A stretch of 64,000 bases of DNA from Azospirillum sp. B21 (GTDB lineage: Bacteria; Pseudomonadota; Alphaproteobacteria; Azospirillales; Azospirillaceae), in NCBI RefSeq assembly GCF_008364825.1, contig NZ_VTTO01000003.1, forward strand, positions 186,001 to 250,000. The letters are read 5' to 3'. Under the pieces are notes generated by a model. It saw only the letters and a program-made list of their open reading frames with translations. It had not been told where the DNA came from and searched no databases. Positions 8,854 through 18,494 of the stretch are shown piece by piece. Each line of letters starts with the position of its first letter. The first letter of the stretch is position 1. Position numbers and translations under genes: made by a program.

Positions 8854-9297
8854 TCAACCGGCCTTGCGGCGGGTCTGGCGGCCGGAGCTGCGGCCCAGGC
8901 CGATGCGCTTGGCGAATTCCGAACGCTGCGCGGCATAGTTCGGCGCGACCATCGGATAGTCGGGCGGAAGTCCCCAACGGGCGCGGTACTCGTCCGGCGA
9001 CATGTTGTAGGTCGAGCGAAGGTGCCGCTTCAGCATCTTCAACTTCTTCCCGTCTTCCAGGCAGACGATGTATTCGGGCGTCACCGACTTGCGAATCGGA
9101 ACGGCCGGCTTCAGCGGTTCCGCCGCGACCTCCCGAGGCTGACCATTCAGTCCGGTCAGCGACGAGTAGACCGTATTGATCACGTCGGGGATTTGCTGAG
9201 CAGGCAACACGTTCTTGCTGACATACGCCGATACGATGTCGGCGGTCATCCGCAGCAGCGCATTGTCCGGTACATCGGCGCGAAGCTGGTCGCTCAT
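8854..9297 (-). CDS. MucR/Ros-family transcriptional regulator
   Basis: A 147-residue regulator. The N-terminal half is the family helical region (LLRMTADIVSAYVSKN); the C-terminal DNA-binding part reads YIVCLEDGKKLKMLKRHLR and continues through YNMSPDEYRARWGLPPDYPMV. In Ros the zinc site is C-x2-C; here the second cysteine is Asp (CLED), as is usual in the MucR/Ml branch, where zinc coordination is altered or absent. Such proteins bind AT-rich DNA and repress or silence genes for exopolysaccharide, motility and cell cycle. The ATG at 9297 has AGGA about nine bases upstream; a longer frame to 9384 is less likely. The long AT-rich gap upstream is a likely autoregulatory region. Confidence 0.9.
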   Translation of the reverse strand: MSDQLRADVPDNALLRMTADIVSAYVSKNVLPAQQIPDVINTVYSSLTGLNGQPREVAAEPLKPAVPIRKSVTPEYIVCLEDGKKLKMLKRHLRSTYNMSPDEYRARWGLPPDYPMVAPNYAAQRSEFAKRIGLGRSSGRQTRRKAG

Positions 9298-9854
9298 TGC
9301 ACTGTGTCCTGGTTTTTCATTTGTCCGTAGGAACCAAGTTGCATACCGTGATTTGGGTGTCAATATAATTCCGGCAAGCGTCAAATTAGTTGCTCTTGCC
9401 AGTCAGAACAAAGGAGCAAGGTGCAAATCAGCTTTCGCTGAAAACCGTCACCGCGTCGTGGCTGTGTCGCAGCTTTAGGGGGCGTCTAGTAAGCGCCGGC
9501 TTGCGATTTTCCGACGATAGGGATCCGGTAATTGGTTGTTTCCCCGCTCCTATAACGAATCGGCTATCTCCCTTGCTTCGACAGTTCGGCAACGAACGGG
9601 TGAAAACCGGGTCTACACTTTCGCGGGAGTTGGGGTGTCGGGTCGTTTGGAGCCGATTGACGTCGGCCTGGATGTGACGGCGCCGGTGCGACACGTCCCG
9701 GCAAACCGGCCGGACCCTGCCCCCATCCTAGCCATGCATCCACGTCATGGTGTGGCTGTGGCGGTTTGCACCGACATCTGGTAGGGTGCGGGCGTCTTTC
9801 GCCGCTTCGCCCATCACCGCATCCGCGACCGCACGCACCGGAGTTTCCGTCGTC
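9298..9854. other. Long divergent gap between the mucR-like gene and rpiB
   Basis: 557 bases, AT-rich near 9300-9420 and again near 9530-9600. On the minus strand a TTGACA hexamer is present at 9358-9363, but I cannot place a matching -10. MucR proteins bind such AT-rich DNA, so regulation in this gap is plausible. No coding sequence has a convincing start or codon usage. Confidence 0.4.
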
Positions 9855-10292
9855 ATGACCGTCAGCACTGTGGCACTCGCCTCCGATCACGCCGGCTATG
9901 AGCTGAAGGCTCAGATCGCCGGGCAACTGGAGGCCGCCGGCTACACCGTCCTCGATCTCGGCACCGACGGTCCGGCTTCGGTCGATTACCCGGATTTCGC
10001 CGCGGCGCTGGCCGCCGCCGTCACCGACGGCCGGGCGCAGCGGGGCGTGCTGATCTGCGGCAGCGGCATCGGCATCAGCATCGCCGCCAACCGCCATCCC
10101 GGCATCCGCGCCGCCCTGGTCCATGACGTCACCACCGCGCGCCTGTCGCGCGAGCACAACGACGCCAACGTGATCGCGCTGGGCGCCCGCATCATCGGGC
10201 CGGAAATCGCCAAGGATTGCGTGGACGCCTTCCTGAAGGCCGAATTCGAAGGCGGTGAGCGCCACAGCCGCCGCATCGCCAAGATGGGCTGA
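9855..10292 (+). CDS. rpiB: Ribose-5-phosphate isomerase B
   Basis: A 145-residue enzyme interconverting ribose 5-phosphate and ribulose 5-phosphate in the pentose phosphate pathway. It begins [12 protein letters not shown], the phosphate/active-site segment of the RpiB/LacA family, continues with DLGTDG and DYPDFA, and has [25 protein letters not shown], where the catalytic cysteine sits in LICGSG. The arginine-rich [14 protein letters not shown] segment is intact. The start at 9855 gives the standard length. glyA begins about 175 bases downstream in the same direction, and rpiB-glyA-nrdR is a common alphaproteobacterial order. Confidence 0.96.
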   Translation: MTVSTVALASDHAGYELKAQIAGQLEAAGYTVLDLGTDGPASVDYPDFAAALAAAVTDGRAQRGVLICGSGIGISIAANRHPGIRAALVHDVTTARLSREHNDANVIALGARIIGPEIAKDCVDAFLKAEFEGGERHSRRIAKMG

Positions 10293-10467
10293 GCGCGCCG
10301 CCGGCGCCGCCCTGTCCCGGCGCCGCCGACGCCGCCCGATCCTGGCCCAGCATTCGGCCGCAGAGGCCCGCAACCGGAGCGCGACAGACCCCGGACCGAC
10401 CAGTATGGAAGCCGCCCGTCCGGGCCGCCCGGACCGCTTCATGCCCTTCGATGAGGAACCTTCCGCC

Positions 10468-11769
10468 ATGACCAGCAGCAACACCGCCGAGATCGGCCGC
10501 TTCTTCGCCGCATCGCTTGCCGAGACCGATCCCGAACTGGCCCGCGCGGTGCGCGACGAGCTGGTCCGCCAGCAGGAGCAGATCGAACTGATCGCGTCCG
10601 AGAACATCGTCTCGCAGGCGGTGCTGGAGGCGCAGGGCTCTGTCCTGACCAACAAGTACGCCGAAGGCTATCCGGGCAAGCGTTACTATGGCGGCTGCGA
10701 GTTCGTCGACGTGGCGGAGAACCTCGCCATCGAGCGCGCCTGCAAGCTGTTCGGCTGCGAGTTCGCCAACGTGCAGCCCAACTCCGGCAGCCAAGCCAAC
10801 CAGGCGGTGCTGCTGGCCCTGCTGCAGCCGGGCGACTGCGTGCTGGGCATGTCGCTGGCCGCCGGCGGCCACCTGACCCATGGCGCCGCGCCGAACATGT
10901 CGGGCAAGTGGTTCAAGGCCGTGCAGTACGGCGTGCGCAAGGACGACCACCTGATCGACTTCGACCAGGTCGAGGCGCTGGCCCGCGAGCACAAGCCGAA
11001 GCTGATCATTGCCGGCGGCTCCGCCTATCCGCGCGTTCTGGACTATGAGCGTTTCCGCGCCATCGCGGACGAGGTCGGCGCCATCTTCATGGTGGACATC
11101 GCCCATTATGCCGGCCTGATCGCCGGCGGCGTCTATCCGAACCCGTTCCCCTACGCCGACGTGGTCACCACCACCACCCACAAGACGCTGCGCGGCCCGC
11201 GCGGCGGCATGGTGCTGACCAATAAGGAAGACATCGCCAAGAAGATCAATTCTGCGGTGTTCCCCGGCCTGCAGGGCGGCCCGCTGATGCATGTCATCGC
11301 CGCCAAGGCGGTGGCCTTCGCCGAGGCGCTGCGTCCGGAGTTCAAGACCTATGCCCAGGCGGTGGTCGACAACGCCCAGATCCTGGCCAAGACGCTGATC
11401 GCCGGCGGGCTGGACATCGTGTCGGGCGGCACCGACAGCCACATCGTGCTGGTCGACCTGCGTCCGAAGAACCTGACCGGCAAGGCGGCGGAAGCCAGCC
11501 TGGAGCATGCCGGCATGACCTGCAACAAGAACGGCGTGCCGTTCGACCCGCAGAAGCCGATGATCACCTCCGGCGTCCGTCTGGGCAGCCCGGCGGCGAC
11601 CACCCGCGGTTTCGGCACCGCCGAATTCAAACAGGTCGGCGAGATGATCGTCGAGACGCTGGACGGGCTGGCCGCCAGCAACTCCGGCGACAACACGGCG
11701 GTGGAAGCGGCGATGCGCGAGCGCGTGCGCGGCCTGTGCCGTCAGTTCCCGATCTATCCCACGCTGTAA
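10468..11769 (+). CDS. glyA: Serine hydroxymethyltransferase
   Basis: A 433-residue PLP enzyme converting serine and tetrahydrofolate to glycine and methylene-tetrahydrofolate. The PLP lysine lies in [14 protein letters not shown]; the folate/PLP segments [24 protein letters not shown] and [13 protein letters not shown] are all present. I chose the ATG at 10468, preceded by GAGGAA about ten bases upstream; ATGs at 10405 and 10441 would add unconserved residues. It is followed 19 bases later by nrdR. Confidence 0.97.
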   Translation: MTSSNTAEIGRFFAASLAETDPELARAVRDELVRQQEQIELIASENIVSQAVLEAQGSVLTNKYAEGYPGKRYYGGCEFVDVAENLAIERACKLFGCEFANVQPNSGSQANQAVLLALLQPGDCVLGMSLAAGGHLTHGAAPNMSGKWFKAVQYGVRKDDHLIDFDQVEALAREHKPKLIIAGGSAYPRVLDYERFRAIADEVGAIFMVDIAHYAGLIAGGVYPNPFPYADVVTTTTHKTLRGPRGGMVLTNKEDIAKKINSAVFPGLQGGPLMHVIAAKAVAFAEALRPEFKTYAQAVVDNAQILAKTLIAGGLDIVSGGTDSHIVLVDLRPKNLTGKAAEASLEHAGMTCNKNGVPFDPQKPMITSGVRLGSPAATTRGFGTAEFKQVGEMIVETLDGLAASNSGDNTAVEAAMRERVRGLCRQFPIYPTL

Positions 11770-11788
11770 TCGACGGGGAAATAAACAG

Positions 11789-12256
11789 ATGCGCTGCCCG
11801 TTCTGCGGAAACGAGGACACCCAGGTCAAGGACTCGCGCCCGACCGAAGACAACTCGGCAATCCGCCGGCGGCGCTTCTGTCCCAGTTGCAGTGCCCGCT
11901 TCACCACCTTCGAACGCGTCCAACTGCGCGAGCTGACGGTGGTGAAGAGCAATGGCCAGCGCGAAGCCTTCGACCGCGAGAAGCTCCTGCGGTCGATGCG
12001 CATCGCGCTGCGCAAGCGCCCGATCGACGCCGACCGCATCGACCGCGTCGTGAACAGCATGGTCCGTCAGCTGGAATCCTCCGGCGAAAGCGAGATTCCG
12101 TCGAAGCAGATCGGCGAGAAGATCATGGAGGCGCTGCAGACGATGGATCAGGTGGCGTATATCCGCTACGCCTCGGTCTACAAGGACTTCCGCGAAGCGT
12201 CCGACTTCAACGAGTTCGTGGAGCAGCTGGCGCCGGAAGCCTCGCCGGGGATGTGA
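11789..12256 (+). CDS. nrdR: Transcriptional repressor NrdR
   Basis: A 155-residue regulator of ribonucleotide reductase genes. The N-terminal zinc ribbon has CPFC at residues 3-6 and CPSC near 31-34, with the basic RRRRFC stretch between; an ATP-cone domain follows ([20 protein letters not shown] through [12 protein letters not shown]). It senses ATP/dATP and binds NrdR boxes. It lies 19 bases after glyA, probably co-transcribed, and is followed by a strong terminator. Confidence 0.96.
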   Translation: MRCPFCGNEDTQVKDSRPTEDNSAIRRRRFCPSCSARFTTFERVQLRELTVVKSNGQREAFDREKLLRSMRIALRKRPIDADRIDRVVNSMVRQLESSGESEIPSKQIGEKIMEALQTMDQVAYIRYASVYKDFREASDFNEFVEQLAPEASPGM

Positions 12257-12286
12257 TCCTGCAGGTCAGGCCATCGGCAGCATAAG

Positions 12287-12328
12287 CAATATCCCCGCGA
12301 AGGTTTCCTTCGCGGGGATATTGTTTTT
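12287..12328 (+). terminator. Strong Rho-independent terminator after nrdR
   Basis: A perfect 17-bp inverted repeat (12287-12303 and 12307-12323) with a TTT loop is followed by five T residues. It ends the rpiB/glyA/nrdR transcripts and separates them from the convergent hppA gene, whose stop is 17 bases further on. It also marks one edge of the apparent inversion discussed in the findings. Confidence 0.92.
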
Positions 12329-12344
12329 GACGGGTGGTTTCCTC

Positions 12345-14447
12345 TCACCCGAACTGGGCCAGGATCGCCAGCAGCAGGATCGCCACGATGTTGGTGATCT
12401 TGATCATCGGGTTCACCGCCGGGCCGGCGGTGTCCTTGTAGGGGTCGCCGACGGTGTCGCCGGTCACCGCCGCCTTGTGCGCGTCGGAGCCCTTGCCGCC
12501 GTGATTGCCCTCCTCGATGTACTTCTTGGCATTGTCCCAGGCGCCGCCGCCCGACGTCATCGAGATGGCGACGAAGATGCCGGTGACGATGGTGCCCAGC
12601 AGCATCGCGCCCAGCGAGGCGAAACCCGCCGCCTGACCGCCGATGGCGGCGATGACGAAATACAGAACCACCGGGGCCAGCACCGGCAGCAGCGAGGGGA
12701 TCACCATCTCCTTGATCGCCGCACGGGTCAGCATGTCCACCGCCCGGCCATAATCGGGCTTGGCGGTCCCCTCCATGATGCCGGGGATCTCGCGGAACTG
12801 GCGGCGCACCTCCACCACCACCGACCCGGCGGCGCGGCCGACGGCGGTCATGCCCATGGCGCCGAACAGGTATGGCAGAAGACCGCCCACCAGCAGGCCG
12901 ACGACGACATAGGGGTCGTTCAGCCGGAACTCCACCGGCACGTTCGGGAAGTAATGGCCCAGATCCTGGACATAGGCCGCGAACAGGACCAGCGCCGCCA
13001 GACCGGCGGAACCGATGGCGTAACCTTTGGTCACCGCCTTGGTGGTGTTGCCGACGGCGTCCAGCGCGTCGGTGGTGACGCGGATGTTGGCGGGCATGTC
13101 CGACATCTCGGCGATGCCACCGGCATTGTCGGTGACAGGGCCATAGGCGTCGAGCGCCACCACCATGCCGGCCAGCGCCAGCATCGTCGTCGCGGCGATG
13201 CCGATGCCGAAGACGCCGGCCTGACCATGGGCGATCAGGATACCGGCGCAGATGACGATCACCGGCAGGGCGGTCGATTCCATCGATACGGCCAAGCCCT
13301 GGATCACGTTGGTGCCATGCCCGGTCTCCGATGCCTTGGCGACGCTGCGCACCGGCCGGAAGGCGGTGGAGGTATAGAACTCGGTGATCCAGACCAAGAG
13401 GCCGGTGACACCCAGCCCGACGAGGGCCGAGACGAACAGGTTGAAGCCGGTGATCGCGGTGCCGTCGGCCATCGGAATGGCGCGTGTGAAGCCGAACAGG
13501 ATCGCGGTGACGATCAGGATCAGCACCAGCGAAAGCCCGGCCGCGACGATCAGCCCCTTGTACAGCGCCTTCATGATGGCGTTGTCGGCACCGAGCTTCA
13601 CGGCGAAGGTGCCGGCGACCGAGGCCAGGATGCACACCGCGCCGATCAGCAGCGGATAGACCAGCATCAGCCGCAACACGCCCCCGGAAAAGAAAATCGC
13701 CGCCAACAGCATGGTGGCGACGATCGTGACGGCGTAGGTTTCGAACAGGTCGGCGGCCATACCGGCACAGTCGCCGACATTGTCTCCGACATTGTCCGCG
13801 ATGACCGCGGGGTTGCGCGGGTCGTCCTCCGGGATGCCGGCCTCCACCTTGCCGACGAGGTCGGCGCCGACGTCCGCCCCCTTGGTGAAGATGCCGCCGC
13901 CCAGCCGCGCGAAGATGGAGATCAGCGACGCGCCGAAGCTGAGCGCAACCAGCGCCTCCAGGATCGTGCGGACTTCCACCGGGTCGCTGACGCGGTAGAT
14001 CAGCGTCAGGATACCGAAATAGCCGCCGACGCCCAGCAGTCCCAGCCCGACCACCAGCATGCCGGTGATCGCCCCTGATTTGAAGGCGATGTCCAGCGCC
14101 GGTGCCAGCCCGTTGGTCGCGGCCTCCGCCGTGCGGACGTTGGCGCGGACCGACACGTTCATGCCGACATAACCGGCGCTGCCCGACAGCACGGCGCCGA
14201 TCAAAAAGCCCAAGGCCACCGGAAAGCCCAGCGTCACCCACAGGATGATCAGCAGGACGACGCCGGCGATGGCGATGGTGGTGTATTGGCGGTTCAGATA
14301 GGCACGCGCCCCTTCCTGCACCGCTGCGGCGATGGCCTGCATCCGCTCCGACCCCGGAGATGCGGCCATGACTTCTTTTCCGGTGCGAAAACCGTAGGCC
14401 AGCGCGAGCAGGCCGGCGGCGATGATGACGATGAACGCTAAAGCCAT
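12345..14447 (-). CDS. hppA: Membrane-bound proton-translocating pyrophosphatase
   Basis: A 700-residue inner-membrane enzyme with about 16 hydrophobic segments that couples pyrophosphate hydrolysis to ion pumping. The substrate site is seen in [11 protein letters not shown] and in [19 protein letters not shown]; the C-terminal acidic site is near [15 protein letters not shown]. The determinant position reads GNTTKA, with lysine rather than alanine, which marks the K+-independent H+-pumping class. Length is normal. It is the last gene of a minus-strand run (ribD to hppA), about 245 bases downstream of the FliL-like gene, so it probably has its own promoter. Confidence 0.96.
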   Translation of the reverse strand: MALAFIVIIAAGLLALAYGFRTGKEVMAASPGSERMQAIAAAVQEGARAYLNRQYTTIAIAGVVLLIILWVTLGFPVALGFLIGAVLSGSAGYVGMNVSVRANVRTAEAATNGLAPALDIAFKSGAITGMLVVGLGLLGVGGYFGILTLIYRVSDPVEVRTILEALVALSFGASLISIFARLGGGIFTKGADVGADLVGKVEAGIPEDDPRNPAVIADNVGDNVGDCAGMAADLFETYAVTIVATMLLAAIFFSGGVLRLMLVYPLLIGAVCILASVAGTFAVKLGADNAIMKALYKGLIVAAGLSLVLILIVTAILFGFTRAIPMADGTAITGFNLFVSALVGLGVTGLLVWITEFYTSTAFRPVRSVAKASETGHGTNVIQGLAVSMESTALPVIVICAGILIAHGQAGVFGIGIAATTMLALAGMVVALDAYGPVTDNAGGIAEMSDMPANIRVTTDALDAVGNTTKAVTKGYAIGSAGLAALVLFAAYVQDLGHYFPNVPVEFRLNDPYVVVGLLVGGLLPYLFGAMGMTAVGRAAGSVVVEVRRQFREIPGIMEGTAKPDYGRAVDMLTRAAIKEMVIPSLLPVLAPVVLYFVIAAIGGQAAGFASLGAMLLGTIVTGIFVAISMTSGGGAWDNAKKYIEEGNHGGKGSDAHKAAVTGDTVGDPYKDTAGPAVNPMIKITNIVAILLLAILAQFG

Positions 14448-14691
14448 CGCATCCCCCGATTGATTTCAAGGTCGCGCCCAGGAAAGGCTGTCTCCCAACC
14501 GTAGTCAAATGGGGGAGAAGTCGGGCGCAAGTATTCCCGGAAAAAGCATGCTCCCCGCGCCGCCGCTTTGCAACCGCCGCCCGGTCAGAGGCGGCGCGGC
14601 GAAATGGCCGCGGGGCACCCTGTCCTTTGTGGGTAGTGCCGGTCTTCTGCGCTGCACAATACGCGCGGATTTCAGGCAAACAAGCGACAGA

Positions 14692-15147
14692 TCAGAGATT
14701 GCGTTGCGTAACCGCCTGAACCAGAACGTCCTGCACGGCGTCCTTGCCGATGACTTTGCCGGCTGCCTCGACCAATTTGGCCTTTACGGCAGGAATATTG
14801 ACCAAAGCGCCGTTCAGGATCGACTGGTCGGCGATGCCCCCATAAAGCGCGGTCAGGAAGGCATCGGTCAGGCGCGGCTGGTTGGCCTGGGCCATCGGCT
14901 GCTTGTCCAGAACCACCTCGACCGCGACGACGACGGTCACGAATTGCTCGACTCGGGACGGCCCGATCATCGGCACCACCAGCGGGGCCAAGCGCACGAA
15001 GGCGGTGGGGGGCTTCGGTGGCGGCTCCACCTTCTTCGGCTGGTCGGGCTGCTCGGTGAAGTATTTCTGATAGACGAACCAGCCGCCGAAGCTGGCGCCG
15101 CCCAGCAGCACGATGCCCAGGACGAGAACGATCAGGGCCTTGACCAC
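14692..15147 (-). CDS. Membrane-anchored FliL-like protein
   Basis: A 151-residue protein with an N-terminal membrane helix (residues 3-25), a proline/lysine-rich linker (PKKVEPPPKPPTAF), and a FliL-like domain: APLVVPM, V-x-V-x-VEV strand, QPRLTDAFLTALYGG helix and a C-terminal VLVQAVTQR strand. This is the topology of FliL: cytoplasmic start, one helix, periplasmic domain. It is a homologue of the protein at 6261-6758. The start is GTG at 15147 with GAAGG nine bases upstream. It lies between thiL and hppA, away from flagellar genes, so a flagellar role is not supported by context. Confidence 0.75.
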   Translation of the reverse strand: MVKALIVLVLGIVLLGGASFGGWFVYQKYFTEQPDQPKKVEPPPKPPTAFVRLAPLVVPMIGPSRVEQFVTVVVAVEVVLDKQPMAQANQPRLTDAFLTALYGGIADQSILNGALVNIPAVKAKLVEAAGKVIGKDAVQDVLVQAVTQRNL

Positions 15148-15237
15148 CGCAGCACACCTTCGCAGACACCGAACCGCCGCACCCTGCGCCGATCATGCTT
15201 TCGATTGTCTTAAAGGAGCCGGGAGGGGAACAGGCGG

Positions 15238-16245
15238 TCAGAAATGGTCCCAGCCGCGGCGGGCCAGCGGCAGGGCGGCTCCGGCGGCGTCCAGCACCGT
15301 GACCTCGCCGGGCGGGCCGGGGTTGAGTTCGCCGATCTCGGTGATGGCGACTCCGCTGTCCGCGGCCAGTGCGGCGAGCGCATCGCGGGCCGACGGCGGG
15401 GCAGTGAACAGAAGCTCGTAATCGTCGCCGCCGGTGATGGCGAGCGCCAGCCGGACGGGATCGCCGTCGATGGCGCCACGCGCCGCATCCGACAGCGGCA
15501 CCGCGCCGGTCCGCAGCAGGGCGGCGCAGCCCGACTCCTCGCAGAGATGGCCGAGGTCGGCGACCAGTCCGTCCGACACGTCCATGGCGCCGCTGGCGAG
15601 CCCGATCAGGCGCGGTCCCACCGTCGTGCGCGGGTCGGGCCGGCGCAGGCGGCGCAGCAGGTGGGCGCGGGTTTCCCCGTCCGGGATGTCGAGCCGGCCA
15701 TAGGCGATCTCCAGCCCCAGGGCCGCATCGCCGATGGTGCCGGTGACGAAGACGCGGTCACCCGGACGCCCTCCCCAGCGAGGCAGGGCGCGCCCGCTGG
15801 GCACCAGCCCGAAGGCGGTGACCGACAGGGTGATCGGGCCGGTGGTGGAGACCGAATCGCCTCCGGCCAGCGCGATGCCGAATTGCCGCTGGTCCTCGCC
15901 CAACCCGGCGGCAAAGCCCCCCAGCCAGGACTCGTCCAGCCCGCGGGGCAGGGCGGTCACCAGCGTGTAGGCCAGCGGTTCCGCCCCCATGGCGGCGAGG
16001 TCGGACAGGTTGCTGCGCATCAGCTTGGCCGCGATGTCGCCCGGCGAATCGTCGGGGAAGAAATGCACCCCGGCCACCATGGCATCGGTGGTGACCACCA
16101 GTTCCCGCCCCTCCGGCACGCCGAACACGGCGGCATCGTCCCGCAGGCCGCGGGCACCGGGAAACCCGGCGGCCAGCGGCTTGAAGAAACGGGTGATGCG
16201 GGCGAACTCGCCGAGGGGGGGAGAGGGGATTTCTTCCAGAATCAC
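15238..16245 (-). CDS. thiL: Thiamine-monophosphate kinase
   Basis: A 335-residue ATP-dependent kinase making thiamine diphosphate from thiamine monophosphate. It shows the ThiL features in order: a short N-terminal GEFARITRFF, the metal/ATP site GLRDDAAVF, LVVTTDAMVAGVHFF, a DLAAMGAEPLAY segment, AGGDSV, MDVSDGLVADL and the late GGDDYELLF. It uses a GTG start that overlaps the nusB stop by four bases (GTGA), indicating translational coupling within the rib-nus-thi run. Confidence 0.95.
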   Translation of the reverse strand: MILEEIPSPPLGEFARITRFFKPLAAGFPGARGLRDDAAVFGVPEGRELVVTTDAMVAGVHFFPDDSPGDIAAKLMRSNLSDLAAMGAEPLAYTLVTALPRGLDESWLGGFAAGLGEDQRQFGIALAGGDSVSTTGPITLSVTAFGLVPSGRALPRWGGRPGDRVFVTGTIGDAALGLEIAYGRLDIPDGETRAHLLRRLRRPDPRTTVGPRLIGLASGAMDVSDGLVADLGHLCEESGCAALLRTGAVPLSDAARGAIDGDPVRLALAITGGDDYELLFTAPPSARDALAALAADSGVAITEIGELNPGPPGEVTVLDAAGAALPLARRGWDHF

Positions 16246-16832
16246 TCCTCGGCCGTGCCGCGGCCGGGGTCGGGCTTGGCGAGGTCGTCGGCGCGCAGCG
16301 CGCGGGCGACATGGTCGAGCACGCCGTTCACCATCGCCGGCTCGCGGCCGGAGAAGAAGGCGCGGGCGACGTCGACATACTCGCTGATGAGGATGCGCGG
16401 GTGGGTGTCCATATGGACCGCGATCTCATAGGCGCCCGCACGCAGGATGGCGCGCAGCAGCAGCTCCAGCCGGTCGAGCGGGAAGCGCGGGTCGAGCGCG
16501 GCACCCAGCACCCCGTCCACCTCGGCCCGGCGATGGATCGCGCCGCGGACGATGTCGGCGAACAGCTGCGGATCGCCGGAAACGAACTTGTCGCCGTCGA
16601 TCTCCTCGCCCAGCCGGTGGGCGACGAACTCGCCGACGACATTCTCGACCGGGGCCTGGGCCAGATCGATCTGGTACAGCGCCTGGGCCGCGGCCAGACG
16701 GGCGGCCTTGCGGCGCGCCTTGGCGGAGCCGCCGCCGGTCTTGTTCTTGCGGGACTTCGATTTGCCCTTGAAGTCGCCGCCCTTGGGGGCGTGATCGGGT
16801 GTCACGGGGCGGCCCGCGTCGTCGTTGCTCAT
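16242..16832 (-). CDS. nusB: Transcription antitermination factor NusB
   Basis: The 196-residue protein has a basic, low-complexity N-terminal extension of about 40 residues (lysine, serine and glycine rich) before the all-helical NusB fold, which begins ARRKAARLAAAQALYQIDLA and includes the conserved RLELLLRAILRAGAYEI and ILISEYVDVARAFF segments. It binds boxA RNA with NusE in rRNA antitermination. The extension makes it longer than the 140-160 residues usual for the family. Coupled with thiL (4-base overlap) and 36 bases after ribH. Confidence 0.95.
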   Translation of the reverse strand: MSNDDAGRPVTPDHAPKGGDFKGKSKSRKNKTGGGSAKARRKAARLAAAQALYQIDLAQAPVENVVGEFVAHRLGEEIDGDKFVSGDPQLFADIVRGAIHRRAEVDGVLGAALDPRFPLDRLELLLRAILRAGAYEIAVHMDTHPRILISEYVDVARAFFSGREPAMVNGVLDHVARALRADDLAKPDPGRGTAEE

Positions 16833-16867
16833 GATCTGCAGTCGCTAAAAGAGAGGAGATGTCGGGG

Positions 16868-17332
16868 TCAGCGCGGATAGAGGCGGAATTTGCGCTTCAG
16901 GTCAATCATGTCAAGACAGGCCCGTGCGGCGCGGCCCCCCATATTGACCGATCCGACATTGGCACGTGCCCAGGCCTGCTCGCGGTTTTCCACCGTCAGG
17001 ATGCCGTTTCCGACCGCCAGACTGTAGCGCAGGGCAAGATCCTGCAGGCCGCGGGCGCTTTCGGCACAGATCGTTTCGTACCGCGTCGTCTCGCCCCGGA
17101 TCACGCAGCCCAGCGCGACGTAGCCGTCGAACCGCTTGCGGGCGGTGAAGAAGTCCATGGAACGGATGGCGTACATGATCGCCGCCGGAAGCTCCAGACA
17201 ACCGGGCACGCCGTAGCGGATGTGCGTGGCGCCGGCGCGGTCGAGTTCCGCGACGGCGCCACGCACCAATTCATCGGCGATGTCCTCGTGAACGCGGGCG
17301 TCCACGACCATGATGTGGGGCGTGTCGGTCAT
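16868..17332 (-). CDS. ribH: 6,7-dimethyl-8-ribityllumazine synthase
   Basis: A 154-residue enzyme joining the ribityl-aminouracil and dihydroxybutanone phosphate halves of lumazine. The segments VPGCLELPAAI, GCVIRGET and VGNGILTVENREQAWARA are typical. At the loop that usually reads T-x-H-(F/Y), this protein reads ETTRYETICAES, so the usual active-site histidine is Arg (codon CGG on the coding strand). The rest of the fold is intact. It follows ribBX by 22 bases. Confidence 0.93.
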   Translation of the reverse strand: MTDTPHIMVVDARVHEDIADELVRGAVAELDRAGATHIRYGVPGCLELPAAIMYAIRSMDFFTARKRFDGYVALGCVIRGETTRYETICAESARGLQDLALRYSLAVGNGILTVENREQAWARANVGSVNMGGRAARACLDMIDLKRKFRLYPR

Positions 17333-17354
17333 CCGGCGGAGACCAGTCCCTTGT

Positions 17355-18494
17355 TCAATCGTCGCCCGGGTCTGCGCCGCCCGGCGTGATGGCGCGGTGG
17401 CCGACCACGGTCAGGCCGTAGCCCTCCAGCCCGATGATCGGCTTCTTGCGGTTGGACAGCAGCACCATCTTGCGAACGCCGAGATCCAGCAGGATCTGCG
17501 CGCCGATGCCGTAGTCGCGCAGTTCCGGCGCGCTGCCGGACTGGCCTTCCAGCCGGGCCTTGAGCACGGTGGACAGGCCGTTCGGGTTCGGCTCGCGCAA
17601 CAGCACGACGACGCCGCGGCCTTCCTTGGCGATCAGCTCCATCGACGCATGGAGGTCGGCGTCGCGGCCGGAGTTGCGGTCGCCCAGCACGTCATCCAGC
17701 ACCGACTGGGCATGCATGCGCACCAGCACCGGCTCGTCGCCGGAGATGTCGCCGCGCACCAGCGCGATGTGCTCCGCATACTGGATCTTGTTGATGTAGA
17801 CGTAGGACTGGAAGCGGCCGCCGTAACGGCTGTCCAGCGTGCCGGCCAGCACCTGCTCGACGATGGTCTCGGTCCGGCGGCGATAGGCGATCAGGTCGGC
17901 GATGGTGCCCACCTTCAGCCCGTGGAACTGGGCGAACTGCACCAGATCCGGCAGGCGGGCCATGCTGCCGTCGTCGTTCATGATCTCGCAGATCACGGCG
18001 GAGGAGGAATGGCCGGACAGCCGGGCGATGTCGACCGACGCCTCCGTATGGCCGGCGCGCACCAGAACGCCGCCGTCACGCGCCAGCAGCGGGAAGATGT
18101 GGCCGGGGGTGGCGAGGTCCTGCGGGCCCGACGCCGGGTCGATGGCGACCGCGATGGTGCGGGCGCGGTCGGCGGCGGAGATGCCGGTGGTCACGCCTTC
18201 GCGTGCCTCGATCGAGACGGTGAAGGCGGTCTGGTGGCGCGATGCGTTCTGCTGCGCCATCAGCGGCAGGCGCAGCCGCTCGATGTTCGGCCGGTCCATG
18301 GTGAGGCAGATCAGGCCACGGCCATGCTTGGCCATGAAGTTCACCGCTTCCGGCGTGGCGCAGGAGGCGGGGATCACCAGATCGCCCTCATTCTCCCGGT
18401 CCTCGTCGTCGACCAGGATGAACATCCTGCCCTGACGCGCCTCTTCGATGATCTCTTCGGCCGTCGACAGGTACTTGTGAAACTCGGACGTCAT
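17355..18494 (-). CDS. ribBA: DHBP synthase with degenerate GTP cyclohydrolase II domain (RibBX type)
   Basis: A 379-residue protein. Residues 1-205 are a complete 3,4-dihydroxy-2-butanone-4-phosphate synthase: DDEDRENEGDLVIPA, RHQTAFTVSIEAREGVTTGISA, GHTEASVDIARLSG. The C-terminal half has the outline of GTP cyclohydrolase II (RDYGIGAQILLDLGV, GLEGYGLTVVG), but the zinc-binding C-x10-C-x-C region, normally RxHSECLTGD..RCDCG, reads RMHAQSVLDDVLGDRNSGRD with no cysteine. The cyclohydrolase is therefore predicted inactive, as in the RibBX variants known from proteobacteria. A separate ribA must exist elsewhere. The ATG overlaps the ribE stop by four bases (ATGA). Confidence 0.93.
   Translation of the reverse strand: MTSEFHKYLSTAEEIIEEARQGRMFILVDDEDRENEGDLVIPASCATPEAVNFMAKHGRGLICLTMDRPNIERLRLPLMAQQNASRHQTAFTVSIEAREGVTTGISAADRARTIAVAIDPASGPQDLATPGHIFPLLARDGGVLVRAGHTEASVDIARLSGHSSSAVICEIMNDDGSMARLPDLVQFAQFHGLKVGTIADLIAYRRRTETIVEQVLAGTLDSRYGGRFQSYVYINKIQYAEHIALVRGDISGDEPVLVRMHAQSVLDDVLGDRNSGRDADLHASMELIAKEGRGVVVLLREPNPNGLSTVLKARLEGQSGSAPELRDYGIGAQILLDLGVRKMVLLSNRKKPIIGLEGYGLTVVGHRAITPGGADPGDD

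Noticed and set aside
10293..10467. Glycine riboswitch before glyA
   Set aside because: The 175-base gap is GC-rich and lacks recognisable tandem glycine-aptamer cores.
9564..10655. Minus-strand frame covering rpiB and the gap before it
   Set aside because: No family likeness; rpiB in the other strand explains the codon pattern.
10192..12060. Long minus-strand frame antisense to glyA/nrdR
   Set aside because: It mirrors the GC-rich codons of the real genes, has repetitive low-complexity composition and no ribosome binding site. The same holds for frames antisense to fabH, dnaG, rpoD, hppA, thiL and the debranching enzyme.
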